NCBI GenBank assembly: GCA_947568835.1 | Contig: OX387602.1 | Span: 22,681,021-22,745,020 of the forward strand | DNA from: Protonemura montana | Taxonomy: Eukaryota > Arthropoda > Insecta > Plecoptera > Nemouridae | Length of the DNA stretch: 64,000 nucleotides | Direction of reading: 5' to 3' | Shown here: piece after piece, positions 12,801 through 24,718 of the stretch | How positions within the stretch are numbered: position 1 is the stretch's first letter | Layout of the letters: every line of letters begins with the position of its first letter | The notes under the pieces: model-generated | What the model was told of the DNA's origin: nothing | Database searches by the model: none | The model's input: only the letters and a program-made list of their open reading frames with translations | Made by a program: the position numbers and the translations under genes

Positions 12801-13426
12801 GTGGCTGCACGATGTGTCTGCATTGCTGCGCGGTCTCCCAGTGCAGGGGCCTTATCAGCTGGCCGGGGCTCGCCGCGCACCAGCAGCCTCTGCGGCACGC
12901 GGTCGTTCGCTGACAGTGAACGTAGCAACGAGCGAAAGCTGCGCCGTGTCTCGGGTTGGGCGTGCGTCTGTGCGCTGCCGGCTGCGCCCATCACGCGGAA
13001 GTACGAAGGGTTGTCTGCGCGAAAACAAAATCTTACTCACTGTCACTTGTCAATCTCTCGGGCGCAGGGGCCCAGCGCGGGCCAGGCTAGTCCAGGCCAT
13101 GTCGATGGTCCTGGAACTTTGCCAGAAGACGGGAAGACGGGGGAAAGCTAGCAGGATATAGTCGGTCACGGGAATCGACCCCTATAGCCGGGAGTCTGGA
13201 GCGAACGAAGAGGATGCCGCTCCAAACACAGAGATGTGAGGTGGGGAAGCGTCACGAGACAACTGTGCGAGATGAGACAGGATGCTGCATGGGAGCCAAG
13301 GGTGCGGGCCAGCGGGCCGGAAGCGATCGAAGCCCTAGAAGGCTGCGTTCCCCGAGCTCCGCAGAGCCTAGCGGACATGATGGGCATGCAGATTGGGCAG
13401 AGCGGGCACTCACCCACAGCCTCCAT
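804..13426 (-). CDS. stumps: Stumps/Dof/BCAP-like FGF-receptor adaptor, 3' end outside window
   Basis: Eleven predicted exons, phase-consistent throughout: 13414-13426, 12787-13014, 12209-12448, 5181-5304, 4077-4276, 3179-3339, 2611-2907, 2048-2201, 1567-1757, 1200-1281, 804-982. They give 623 residues and no stop, so at least one more exon lies beyond the left edge. Residues about 161-270 look like the TIR-like domain (SYDIVLISSLESRAATTWVEY). About 270-470 form the DBB (Dof/BCAP/BANK) domain, including GQNKVLILLDTMAAATDTWL. About 473-536 are ankyrin-like (PTLLHFAATHGLERLAWQLL). The tail carries YxxP motifs at Y571, Y581 and Y612 and another tyrosine at Y622. Family knowledge: Dof/stumps is a cytoplasmic adaptor required for FGF-receptor signalling in Drosophila, and BCAP and BANK1 are vertebrate relatives. 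The eight exons at or below 5304 are firm; the three upstream exons are weaker and are described separately. Confidence 0.85.
5682..5857 (+). mobile_element. SINE-like element with T-arm-like hairpin, full copy
   Basis: The 176-bp element is flanked by a perfect 11-bp duplication, ACTTTTTATGT, at 5671-5681 and 5858-5868. It begins with an A/T-rich head containing CTTATTTAAATTGCAAACGC. It then has inverted arms at 5727-5764 and 5819-5856. The loop between them holds CCGGGGTTCAAGTCCCCG, a perfect tRNA T-arm with a B-box-like core. The 3' end is ATAATAAAATT. Partial copies lie at 19926-20044 and 28512-28604 on the other strand. Long duplications of variable length fit LINE-type retroposition better than a cut-and-paste MITE. 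The pol III role of the hairpin is inferred. Confidence 0.8.
6016..6039 (+). repeat. Poly-G tract, 24 bases
   Basis: An uninterrupted run of 24 G. The length may be unreliable in sequencing or variable between alleles. Similar long G or C runs occur at 368-381 (14), 7970-7981 (12), 45957-45973 (17), 51856-51876 (21) and 63926-63945 (20). Confidence 0.9.
12209..13426 (-). other. Candidate 5' coding exons of the stumps-like gene
   Basis: Three exons are proposed by splice signals and phase alone. The first holds only 13 coding bases, ATG in a GCGCCATGG context, ending before GTGAGT. The second follows a pyrimidine-rich acceptor (TTTTGTTTTCGCGCAG) and ends before GTAAGA. The third ends AAAG before GTGAGT. 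Every junction, including the one onto the TIR exon at 5304, keeps one open frame (phases 1, 1, 1). The encoded 160 residues are arginine-, serine- and alanine-rich (for example RRSFRSLLRSLS) and match no domain I recognise. The third exon is open in several frames because the DNA is GC-rich, so chance cannot be excluded. If right, intron 3 spans 5305-12208. Confidence 0.5.
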
Positions 13427-16400
13427 GGCGCCGAAGACAACACGCGGCCGTGACAACGCTGATGACAGTTGACAATGCGAGGCTGCGATGCTGCGTCGAG
13501 CGCTGCCTACTACCGACTGGCTCGTCGCGCCGCGCTCGACACAACACAGACCCCTTACCGTCGGCGATGGGATGGGGGGCGATACTCATTCACGGACGAG
13601 AATAGACAGCCGCGCGGCGCGGCCAGATGGTCGGGCACGTGACGCCAGACACACTTGGCTCGTCACGTGGCGAGGAATGTGGGCTCAGTCCAGTTCAGGG
13701 ATGAAACGGACGTCACGGGTGTCACTGTCGGTCTGGTCTGGACAGGCAGGGAACACGGGATATATAATCCAGCTTACTAGTTTTCTGGTGGAGACAGAAG
13801 CAGATAACAAGTGGGTCGAGCTGGTGGCGCGAACACAAATCTCTGACCCTTAAACCCAAAATTGACCCACTGGGACATTAGACAACTTCTGAAGGAATGG
13901 GGATGCAACTAATAGCCAGACACGACGATTCCCAACCGCGGACTCTGCACTGTAATTGTATTCGTGGGATTGCATTGCAAACGTCGCATGAAGTGCACAT
14001 CCAGCCCGTATATGGTGCCATGCATTGAGAATTACAACGGCGGAATGCCAATGCGGAGGATCCAATCCGAGTCGATCCGTTGTTTGCACAGGCCATGCCG
14101 TATGTCGAACTCGTATTCCGAGCTCTGTTCAAACCTGGAATTCGGGAATCGTTAGGACAAGAAAGAACCTAAGGACATGCTGAGGGCGTCAAGGGCACGG
14201 CATAGTGCGGAAGCCGGGATCGTTCGCTGCGGCTGGTCGCATCGGGGGACGAGCCAGCCAGTGATTGTTTACAATCGTCTATTGGCTGGCCCAACGACCG
14301 AAGAGATAAACAACAGCCTATTTCCGTCCACACACCTCCTTCCCCGCGGGAACAAATGAAGCACAACACTCGGCATCATTGAAAGACTCGTTTAATCACA
14401 TTAAAAACATTTTCATTTGTGGAATACAGCAATTTGACATCGAACACAGAAACATCATTTGTGGGCTGACCCAGGCGGCTGGCTGGGGTCAAGGCGGTTT
14501 CGGAGGGCAGGGCAAAGTCCACCCTTTATCAGTCCTCGAAAGGGCCAACCAGACAGTACCACATGAGTCGGACATGATAAGGATGACAACAATTGCCCTG
14601 CAGGATGTGACAGTAGTTCGATGCGTACAATACATTTGGAAAATATGCACCCAGATAACTTTATTCATTAGCGAAGAGTCTTTACACGACTCTAGAGAGA
14701 TCGGGCTGTCCTACATACTTCCGCCTACCGGTGCTCGACAGATAAACGTCTGGAGCGCGATAGTCGAACAGGATCCGGGGACTTGAACGTCCTCACATAC
14801 AAACAGGATGGAGCATTGCCCCGCTGCGAGACTGGGATGGACCACAATTAGATACGGGAACAATTCCATCAGAACACCATGTGACACACTCGGGTCCGGG
14901 AACAACGAGAGGAACATGAAGAAGGAGCGAGTCCCAGCGTGGCGTAACGTCCTACATATTGCACTACAATTTCCACTCTGTCCGCTTGGCACTTCGATCT
15001 GGGGCTGGCGGAGCGGCCAAGTCTGCCATTCATAGGTAGTCTGGTCTTGCCAGCTGTCATTTTCTTTGATATACAATTTTTGACTCCAGATATAAATATA
15101 GCTTGCCTTAGTTTAGTCAGAAATATACAATGTCATGATTGAGCTCGTAAAAAATCTCTCACAGGTAAAAAGTAATAATACAGATAGGTAAATATATCAT
15201 TTCCGTCTTTTAACAATTCTATGTCGCTGCTTATCTTTTATCACCATTAATCATAATATGCAAATTGTTGGGTTTCCAGAGGAAGTCTTCGATAAAATAT
15301 ACATTTATATCACTTCTTCCTTGCTTGGAGGACAACCCATTGGTGGCTGTATGCGCTGTAACTCTTCAGCCCTAATGCCATCCACGACTCTTATTGCCAT
15401 TTAATATTCTTTGATCGCCAATTTGGTGACCACCAAACCACTGGCTTAATCTCCAATCTGAAACTCCCTTCTCATCTGAAATAGCCCAACAATAGACTCG
15501 AAATATTTAAAAAATACATCCGCCGTCGGTCTTTACCTACCCTAGAAATGACCTTGAGCGTCGCCAACGCCCCCCACCTGTCTTTGGCGACGCCCACGAC
15601 AGCTAAGACCAGTTACGCCACAAGAGAGAAGTGAGCACCTTGCCTTTGAAAGCAGGAGCACCATGGGTGTGGGAGGGGGTGGGCGAGGGTACCAAGGAAG
15701 ACGTGGTACAACGATTGTCTACGAGATCACACATTAGAGGGCAGCACCGCAAGAGCACTGCTTGAGTGGGACACATGGGACACGACCCCCTCACTTTGGA
15801 ACGTCGTGTCCACAATCTACTCAGCTAATCGGTAAAAAACTAGAAAATACGGCAAACAAAGTGATAAATGCCACGAGTATCAATTTAACAGTCGGATCCA
15901 GGTTCTAGATCGAAAAGAGATGCAACTCCACTTAATAACAAATAATAAATAGTATGTAAAAAAAAAATATATCACAACAAAAATATTAATTGTTTGCGTA
16001 ACATGTAAAAATATATAAAATATAAAGTTTGAGTTTAACCATTATAACAAATTAAGACAACAAACAACAGCAACTGCGTTGAGGAGACACTCAACACAAA
16101 CAAACTAGACTTTCAATTGCTAACATAAAACATCTCTTCTAACGATGATTGCATGGTCAGGGTTTTTCGGGGTTCAAACCCGAGACTTTCATTGGGATTT
16201 CAACACGAGCAACACATAAAACAGATACGAGGACGATTGGCCTTCACACAGCCATGGCGAAACAATTAATAAAACAGACAAATGTCAACGCTTAGATGCA
16301 TGCAAACGATTGTGCGGGAACAGACAGGCCAATCAATTGTGACCGATTATATATGTTGAATAAAAGTGCGTTAATGTGCGCGTTTGTTTACATGGTTTGA

Positions 16401-16824
16401 CGACGAAAACACGGAATTTATCAAATTTGAATTCATTAAAAGTGAAAACACAAATACGTTTGGAATGCTTTGAGCACACAGCTGGAATTATTAAGCTGGA
16501 ACAAATAACCTGGACTGAGCAGGTTTTGTTGTAAAGAAACTAGGAATATCAGATTTGAACAAAAAATAGCTTCGTATCTTGAATGTGATGATTTAAGTGA
16601 TGCTGGGTTAATTTATGACTTAAAACCCATATTAAACTTTTAAGATTTACACTGTTGCTTAAAAAGACAGTGCCTATACTGGTTTTAACTGAAATGCCAT
16701 GTTTTGTAAAGACCTTGTAAGGAAATAGTGTCAATCCTAGTGATTGTCAGACCATGTAGTCCGATTAAGGAGGGAGTGAATTCGGCTTGACATGGAGTGT
16801 CAGGGTGCGTAAAGAGTGTCGTGC
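13427..16824. other. Intergenic DNA between stumps-like gene and DNAJC12
   Basis: No supported gene was seen. The left part (to about 14.3 kb) is GC-rich and would contain the stumps promoter if the 13426 start is right. The right part (about 15.8-16.8 kb) is A/T-rich. A T-arm-like hairpin, TCGGGGTTCAAACCCGA, lies at 16167-16183 without a visible acceptor stem or A box, so no tRNA is called. Confidence 0.6.
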
Positions 16825-17828
16825 CTAGATCTCGTAGTTGCGGAACTTAGCAGCGACATCAGAAGGCGCTTCCCAGCGAGCGCCGCGTCCAGCGTGATGA
16901 GCGTTAGCACCACCCTCGGAAGCGCGCCGATGGGCTGGTGCAGATGCAGATCCTGAAGCAGGTCCACCTGCAGTGCTGGGCAGCATTCGGTCCTTGGTCT
17001 TCGGAGTGGACCAGTGCATCGACTGGAACCAAAAAACATGGAAGGTTAAGATATAAAAGCCTCACAGCAGGTTGAGAAATGGATTTCTTAATCCTTTTGG
17101 CAATAAGTATCATAGAATCACAGAAGTAGGTAAGTTTTAAAAAATACGTAATCTGGACAACTGTAAATCCAGTGTAAAGGACTGTTATTTAATAACAAAG
17201 TACCTGATGAACATGTTCCTTCATGCCGAGCCATTGGCGGTATCCAATCGAAATACCGCTGTTGCGCCACTTGTCGTAATTAGCTCGACGCTCAGGATCG
17301 CAGAGTGTCTCCTTGGCCTCTTTCATGATCTGGAACTTTTCCAGGGCTGCAGGATCTTCCGCATTCTTGTCCGGGTGACATTGCAGCGCCCGCACCTTGT
17401 ACTCGGCTGTAATCTGCTCCACCTGAGAAAAGGAGCTTGTCACAGTCTTTGCTCAACACCTTTAGCAGGATGTCATTCATCTGTCAAACGTGAGCCTCAG
17501 GTGACTTTGTTCTTTTGTTCCAGAAATGTCCAGGCTCGCTTACTGGTGCCAGAAAATCAATGAAAATCCTCGCCTGGGATTGATTTGCTTTGTTTTGCGG
17601 CCCATTGTGAGCTAGCGGACAATAGCCAGCGGCGAAAGTGAAAGCCAAAGGGGCTCATCCATGCATACACGGCGAATCATGGAGTTACGGACAGTGTCTG
17701 CCCCTAATGTGTTGTTTTGCGAAAATCTGCTTATTACTTACGGATGCGTTCTCGTCGCAACCGAGGATGGCGTAAAACTCTTCGTCTTCTTTGCGCTTGT
17801 ATTTGAGAATGTCGTCGATAGCAGACAT
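16825..17828 (-). CDS. DNAJC12: DnaJ homolog subfamily C member 12-like protein
   Basis: Three exons, 17742-17828, 17204-17422 and 16825-17022, give 167 residues; the human protein is about 198. The J domain starts at about residue 18 ([14 protein letters not shown]) and has the HPD motif at 45-47 in ALQCHPDKN. This tripeptide stimulates Hsp70 ATPase, so the protein should be a type III J-protein co-chaperone. A low-complexity Ala/Gly/Ser linker follows. The C-terminus reads [14 protein letters not shown], close to the conserved FRNYEI end of DNAJC12. In mammals DNAJC12 works with Hsc70 on aromatic amino-acid hydroxylases. Both introns are GT-AG and in phase 0. The stop of the upstream P4HA gene is about 550 bp away on the same strand. 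Confidence 0.93.
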
Positions 17829-18121
17829 AGCTAGGGTTCTGGATAAATTTGCTTGGAAACAAGGGACGAGATATCGACAACCTGCTACTTGCTTGCGACC
17901 GCAAATCAGCTGTGCGCTTGAGCTCCGCTCAAGTAGAGGGGCAGCTAGATCCAGGGATTGAAGGTTGAGCCACGCCATTGGCTGAAAATTAGCACGCGCG
18001 CATCTGTTTCGTCATTTGAAACATTTGGCTCGCAGACATCACAACAAACTGAGCGAGTAAATAAAAAATAACCAACCGAACTCTCACGAGAAAAAAAGAC
18101 GAAGAAAAATATGAAAAATTA

Positions 18122-18127
18122 TTTATT
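18122..18127 (-). promoter_or_regulatory. Candidate poly(A) signal of first P4HA gene
   Basis: AATAAA on the minus strand, about 255 bp downstream of the stop at 18383 and before the DNAJC12 start. Confidence 0.5.
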
Positions 18128-18382
18128 CCTAATGTTAAACATCATGTACCGAAACATCACTTGAGCATTATTGCACAGAGATTCATTGGGTGAATTAAAA
18201 CCTAGACTTCTTAACAGCGTGAATGCAGGAAATTTTGCAAAGGCGATCTTGCCCACCGTTTGACTATCGGCATGCAAAATGTGCCTTTGCGCTGATGATG
18301 GCACACTTCAATTGACACAGACATATGGCTTCGCTGTAAATGGTTCGTCTAGCTTGATTTTGTAGTTTGACGGCAACCTTTG

Positions 18383-21300
18383 TTACGCAGCCTCGTAGTC
18401 TTCTGTAGGACCGCAAGGCCGGAGAAACTCCTGGCCCTTCTCGTGGAACCACTTGTTGCTTACTGGAACAAATCGCATGTCAAGTTTAGCTTAATGGAAA
18501 TCTAATAAAGATAACACCAAAGGGTGGTAATAACTTCTTAATGCAACCAAAGCCTTTATATTTTAGCCAAACTGATGCACTCACCCCATTTGGAGCCGCT
18601 AAGGACGGGACAGGCTGCGTGCCGGGTACGAGTATCGCCAGTGCCATCTGCATGCAAATTGAACCAAAACGCGGCTGTGCCGCGCTTGGGGAACAGCGCC
18701 ACCTTGAGCTGGGGGAACACAGTCGCACCCCCCTGCGCCACATCACTCATCTGCAACGCAAGCGACAAACCCCATCAAGGTTTCTATCAACTCATCTGTG
18801 TCTTTACTGTGTCAGTACAAAATTGTACTCCAGACTTCGAGGAGTTCAGTTACAAGCTTTAAATCCACTTGGAGTGTACTTTGCACATAAATAACGCACC
18901 GTTTCTGATTAATGACAGTAATTTACTCACGTAATAGAGCACTGTTGCAATCCGGTTACCAGTGTTGAGACTCTTAAACGCCTTCTCCTCTTCCTTCTGT
19001 AACCAAATAAGGAAATAAAAAATTATGGTTTGAATATAATGTGGCTGGCTTGCATCTCTCTCTTCCCAAATGACATGAATTAAATACTATAATCAATACT
19101 AAAAGCCTTTGCTTATAAGTAAATACAGTTGACTTTTATAAATCTCGACCAGAAGCAACACGAGAAAAATTTCAAAATCAAAGCAATGTTGAAAATTGAA
19201 ATGCATTAAATCATGCATACAGTAATTGGCAAGCATGAGCTGCGGTCTCGAATGAGGTACAGTACTTAACCAGAAATACCACCAACGGCACACACCCTAG
19301 CGAAGTCAAAGTGTGGCTCGTAGTGTCCGCCGATGCCATAGTTGACGACCTGGAGCTCCTCGGCTGTGGAGGTCTCGAGGCCGGAGATGAGGCCTGCGCG
19401 ACGAGATACCGCCGCCACCGTCGCGTGCTCCCCCTCCTTCAGCCACGCCGACTTCGAGATGCGGTACGATGCCGTCTCCAGCTCGCCCGTCTTGTAGTTC
19501 TGCACCGTCGCGCGCTGGAACCTGCAACACCGAATGCAACCATTCCATCGTTGTATTCCACCACCACTTTATACAATGAATTTCCTATTTTAAAAGTTGG
19601 CTGGGTATGCTGCTTTGTGACTTAAAGAGAATGTGTTGTAGATGTACAATGAAAGACTAAGATCTTCCAGGCTTGTAACAATTTCAACTTTATTAAGTGA
19701 ACCTCCACTTTTCTGTCTCTTCCTCGTTGCTCTACACAGTCAAAACAGCATTTGCCACCCCTCAGCAAATACTTAACCTAGACATTAACGCCGATGAATC
19801 GGGTGCTTACTCAGGGTGATATTTAGGTTTTCTGGATACAACTAATTGGCCAAAAAACTTGTCTGATCGCAACAAAACAAAAACCAGGTGACTCATCACA
19901 CTTAAGGCAACAGATTGAAGGTTTTTTATTATTCTGAACACTAACACCGTCTCAAAAATTGATGCCCAAACAGTTATAGTGTTCATAATAATAAAATACC
20001 CCGCGCATTGCAAGCGTTTGCAATTTAAATAAGATTTCATCTCGAGATTGAAGGTTTTCAAAATCAAAGATTTCAAAATCAAAAATAAAATAAAAATCAC
20101 ATTTTTAAGTTCACCGTAAAGTTAAAAAAAACATGGGGTTTTTGTAGCAGCTGTGGATCCCAAAATTCTTCAATCTGTTAATACTACCAAAATAAACATA
20201 AAAAAATTACTTGAGCCAACCGTTTTGAAAAGCCTCCCTTATTAGTTATTAGTTGTATCCAGTTTTCATACATATATTTTTTTAGAGTGAATTTTCTGGA
20301 AAATGTGCACTAAAGGAGATTTTTTTAGTTGCTGAAACAGTTTTTACCAACCCCAATTAAAGAATAAAAAAATGTTTTAGTTCCCTGGATCCCCCAGAAA
20401 AAAAAGGATGGAGACGACAAAACCCTTTCATTTTTCTTTCGATTGAAAATACTCGCAATTGGCAGGCCATTTGATTATTACGATCCGTAGATTTTTTTAT
20501 CCTGCAGCAACAAGCCCCCATTCAACTCTCTTCTCTGAACTGTCGTTGTATTTTCACGCACCTTGGCCGCGCCATGGTTGTTACAGTCTCGATTTCGCGC
20601 GGTGAGATGACGTCATGGTAGAGCACGATGCGCGGGGATAGGAACGCCTCCTCCTCTTTTAGCGGGGCGAGGCGTAGGAATGGTGAACCCTTGTCCACGT
20701 AGCGGCAGCGCAGTCGTGCCTGGGCGGACGCCTCCAGCTGCACCAAAATAACAGGCGTTAGGGGAGGCGTTTCACTGGAGCTTGGGGAGTTATTTCTGGT
20801 TCCTATCTGAAATTTGGAGTAAGATCTACTATCTTCAAACAGTGTGGACTAGCTGTTATTATTATCATACCTCAGAGATATTTACAGCCAGTTTGTAAAC
20901 TAAATACTTCATGTACTACAAGGTTTGTCATTAGCATCTAGTTAATGAGGCTCTTACAATTTGATGTGAAGACAGCAAACCTGTACAAGAATTAACAAAT
21001 TGATTATACTCTGTAAGAGAAACATTATACCAGAGAATGGTTCTTAATAGTAAAAACCATGCATCATGCCAGCTGGTCACTTTATCGGCATGGGCTGACA
21101 AGGTCATACTCATATCTAATACTCGGTCACTCTCACCTGTATATCTCCACGACATAGCTGCTCATAGGTGTCCCTCTCGGAGAGCGGCAGACCCTCGTCA
21201 ATGATGGGCGCCTTCTTTGGCGTGGCGGGCCCTTCGTCCCCTCGTGTACGCTTGCCGCCTCTCGCCTTTTCTAGCTCCGCCTGGTAGTTGAGGCGATTGC

Positions 21301-24300
21301 CGAGAGCGCGCTTGTGCTGCGGCTCAATCTCCAGCAGCTGATCATTGAGATGCATTGCACGTGCCACATTGCCTGCACAAGCATCGGTTTCAATCAATGA
21401 GTTTCATGCACTTTTTTAGATATCATAATATGAAAAACATAAACTGTATTCAATTTGAGGAACAACAAGCTATAGGCAATCTTTGCATCTCATTTGGTGA
21501 CGTGTCTGAATTTAAACGATACGGCTTGGTCTTAGTCATGACCTCTTGTTTTTGGTGATTAAATTTGGCCCAAATTTGTACAGGTAACCACTATACCACG
21601 TTGAAAGATAAGTGTAGTGTGATTTTTGGACAGTAAAATGTGCAGCCAATCCAACGATTGTGTAAATCAAAGCTTAACAGCCAAAATTCACAAAATTCAG
21701 CCGGAAATTTTCAATTAAGAAGAAATAAAACACATACTGGCTCAAAAATTATGCAACTACTTAATTTTTATGCATTTCACATCTTTGAAAAGTTAGGTGA
21801 AAAAATATCGAACACTTTTGGCGGTACAACAGAAAACGGTGATACAAATTCTGAAAATTTTCGTGAATAGTTTAAAAAATATTTGACTGAGTTTTCTAAA
21901 AAATGCAAATAAATTTAAGAACATACAAACTTGCTAGGTATGCAAATTTGGTTCAAATCGGAGCAAGCGTTTGAAAAACAAAAAAACGCACACAAGTGAT
22001 TTTTTCTGGAGTAAACGAAATAGCGGATTGTGCTCTGCTCGCTACGCTCATTAATTCTGGTTTCCATATTTTTGGTTTGCTTTCCAAGCTGACCTGTAGC
22101 GTAAGAATCAATGCCGTGCTCCCAAACTGACCGGACATGCATGCATCAGAAAAGAATGACCTTGATGGCTTACGCTGCCCCCAACGTGCAGAGTCACACG
22201 AAAGGCTCCTTACCAGAGACATTGCTACTGCTTGCTTGATTACAGATTACAGAAAAAGTTCAAAATGTGGTACTAATTATTCTTCCGGCAGTAGCATAGG
22301 AAGCTTTCCGACAAAAATGAGCCTCACAACAAGAAATCCACAATTTTGGGCCCAAGTTCTACCCATTTCTTATGGACTTGCACTATCCAAGGATGGTCTG
22401 ACCTGTCTTCCGTCTAATGTATCAATCAAAGATAAAAAATGGTGAAAATTTTCAGCAAAACCAGCAAATGTCAGTTTAGCTTCTGACAGCTATTTTAAAG
22501 TTTATAAGAATCACAAAAGCTTTGTTTCAAGTAAGAGGCATTTAGAATGGTAAAAAAAGTTCTTAATTAAATTTATTTAAAGGCAAAGATGAAGTAGCAA
22601 CAAAAATGTGAACAAATCTGGCCAACAAACAAATTGAAAATTTCTACACAAAACCAAAATCGAGAATTCTGCTGAAAGCTTAAGTAAAGGGTAAAAAAAA
22701 AGCAACACATTAAAATGCCTAGCCACATGCTGGTTCTTACATGCCAGTCCGTAACCATTGACCCTAGGCAACAGGTAAAACAGGTCCTGTGAAAAGCGAG
22801 AGTTTGGCAGAGGTCGGCGACCTCTCAAGGTGGACCTGATCTTCATGACCAAGCCATTATCTTGTCTACGAAAAGCCTATCTAGCGCGAGTATTTTTATC
22901 CTGGCACTACATGAAATCTGTTTGATGTGGAGGAGAATACCAATGTGGCAGTCATGCAAATTCTAGCCTTCAGTTAAAGGTGGGGCCACCAATCCTAGAT
23001 GCAGAGTTTCATGGCAAAAATAAAGTGCATAATAGCAATTTAAATTCTCAGCCTGGTTGTTATTCTATTCATAACAGCATTTCAACTGCTTACTATCTAG
23101 ATTTATAAATCTGCAGCCTTGTTGATGCACATAGAGTATCATATTCTCAGATCTACATTCAGGGCTGTGAAAAATGTTTGATAAACTTTATTTGTGACCC
23201 CAAATAGTTTTCTTCTATAATTATGTCTTTAAATCCCACTTGTTCTTAAAGCTAGAATGTCTTAACTGCTATAGTATGGTTATTCACGAGCTCACTCACC
23301 CTCCATGTACGTGGAGAACGCAAGGTAGTCGAGGATATCGACTTTGGTGGTTGTTCCATTGGCCTCCTCTTCGTGTCTTGCTAGTGTCTCTGTCATCCAT
23401 AATACAGTATGGTAGAAGTCACCATTGTTGTATGAGAGGCGGCCCAGTTCGAAGCAGTCGCCGGCGCTGAGTTCCGCAGAATACTGCACGCCGTTGAGTT
23501 CCCCGCGTGCCACCGAAGCAGTCTCCAGCTTGTACGTGTCCTGCTCAAAAATTTTGAAATCTGTAAGAATTTTGCAATCTCTTTCCTTTCTCGATCATGA
23601 TGCCAAACCAAAATTGGATCAATATGTAGCTGGCATCTGGCATCAACATTATTAACCCAATGTGTTAGTTTCTCATATGCAGTTTATTTTTACGAGGAAA
23701 ATTTCAAGTAAAATATGCCTGGTCTGGTTTTGGATGTGGATTCTGGTTCACATGCAACTCACACTTGTGAAGCAGCTCAAGAGAGCAGCTTAAATAACTT
23801 TACAGTGAAATAAAATAGCATAAATCATAATATAATAGGAAATTGACAATTTGGTTGCCCAACGTGCCAGTTACTGACCTGCAACCTCATAAGCGCTGTG
23901 GCTGCGCCGGCGAGATCCTCGTCAGTGGGAAATGTGAGTGCGGCACGACGTTCGCCAAGGCTGGCCAATACCTCGGCACCCGGTTGGGCAGCCATGTCGG
24001 CCTCAGCGCGACGCCAGTCCGACGACAACCTCTTTACAAGGCGGTAGGCCGATATCGGATTTGACAAGTACGCTTGCGCATCGCGGCTGCCTTCTTCATG
24101 TTCCCGCACAAACAGTGCAAGCAGCCTGGTGGAAAAACACCATTTGGTTTGATAAGGTTTCATTTAATTTACTTTGAGAATGTGTTTAGGAGGGAATTAT
24201 GATTAAATAACTAAGCAACTTATCAGCAACTTTCAACTGAATCTAATTGGAAGAAAGTAAAGGGAGATATCCCACCCCTGTAGGTAATCATTTTAGCAGG

Positions 24301-24718
24301 CATACGTACATTACCATACTCTGTTCTTTGATAATGGCAGTAAAAAGACACTGGAGAGCCAATTTCATTGAAATAATACCAACTTATTTATTTCTAATAT
24401 TTTCATTAAATCAGGTATGCATTTAAATTTTAAACAATGTGCTGATTAGGCAATTTCTGAAATAAACATTTCTGCAATGTGCTTATTTAACAGATAACAC
24501 TGGTCAGCAAAAGTTTTTTTGGATAATTCAATCCAGCAATATTATGTAACGTACCCTCTGAGAGACGCAACCTTCTCTTCCTGTGCGGCGATATATTGTT
24601 CAAGGGAATCCATCAGGACAGCTTCAGTCTCAAAAAGCTCCTCCATATCGGCGAGCGCTGTAAACACTTCTGCACGGCATGACAGAGCCAATGCAGCTAG
24701 AAGCACTACGCGGAGCAT
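18383..24718 (-). CDS. P4HA: Prolyl 4-hydroxylase subunit alpha, paralogue 1
   Basis: Nine exons: 24555-24718, 23879-24125, 23300-23540, 21137-21372, 20562-20737, 19296-19521, 18931-18996, 18585-18750, 18383-18462. They give 533 residues, the family's usual length. It starts with a signal peptide (MLRVVLLAALALSCRA). The N-terminal P4Ha_N region, a TPR/peptide-binding region (residues about 138-250) and a 2-oxoglutarate/Fe(II) dioxygenase domain follow. Iron ligands are visible as H425 and D427 in YEPHFD and H496 in RTRHAACP; K506 is the expected 2-oxoglutarate lysine. The 71-residue H-to-H spacing equals that of human P4HA1. Known role: hydroxylation of X-Pro-Gly prolines of procollagen in the ER lumen, in a tetramer with PDI. 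A possible acceptor (TTCATAG) just before the ATG suggests an upstream non-coding exon. Confidence 0.95.
19926..20044 (-). mobile_element. SINE-like element with T-arm-like hairpin, internally deleted copy
   Basis: Lies in P4HA intron 5. It is flanked by a perfect 14-bp duplication, AGATTGAAGGTTTT, at 19912-19925 and 20045-20058. On the minus strand it has the same head as the 5682 copy (CTTATTTAAATTGCAAACGC, then ATGCGCGGGG). The middle with the T-arm hairpin is lost, and it resumes at GGGCATCAATTTTTGAGACGG. Confidence 0.8.
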
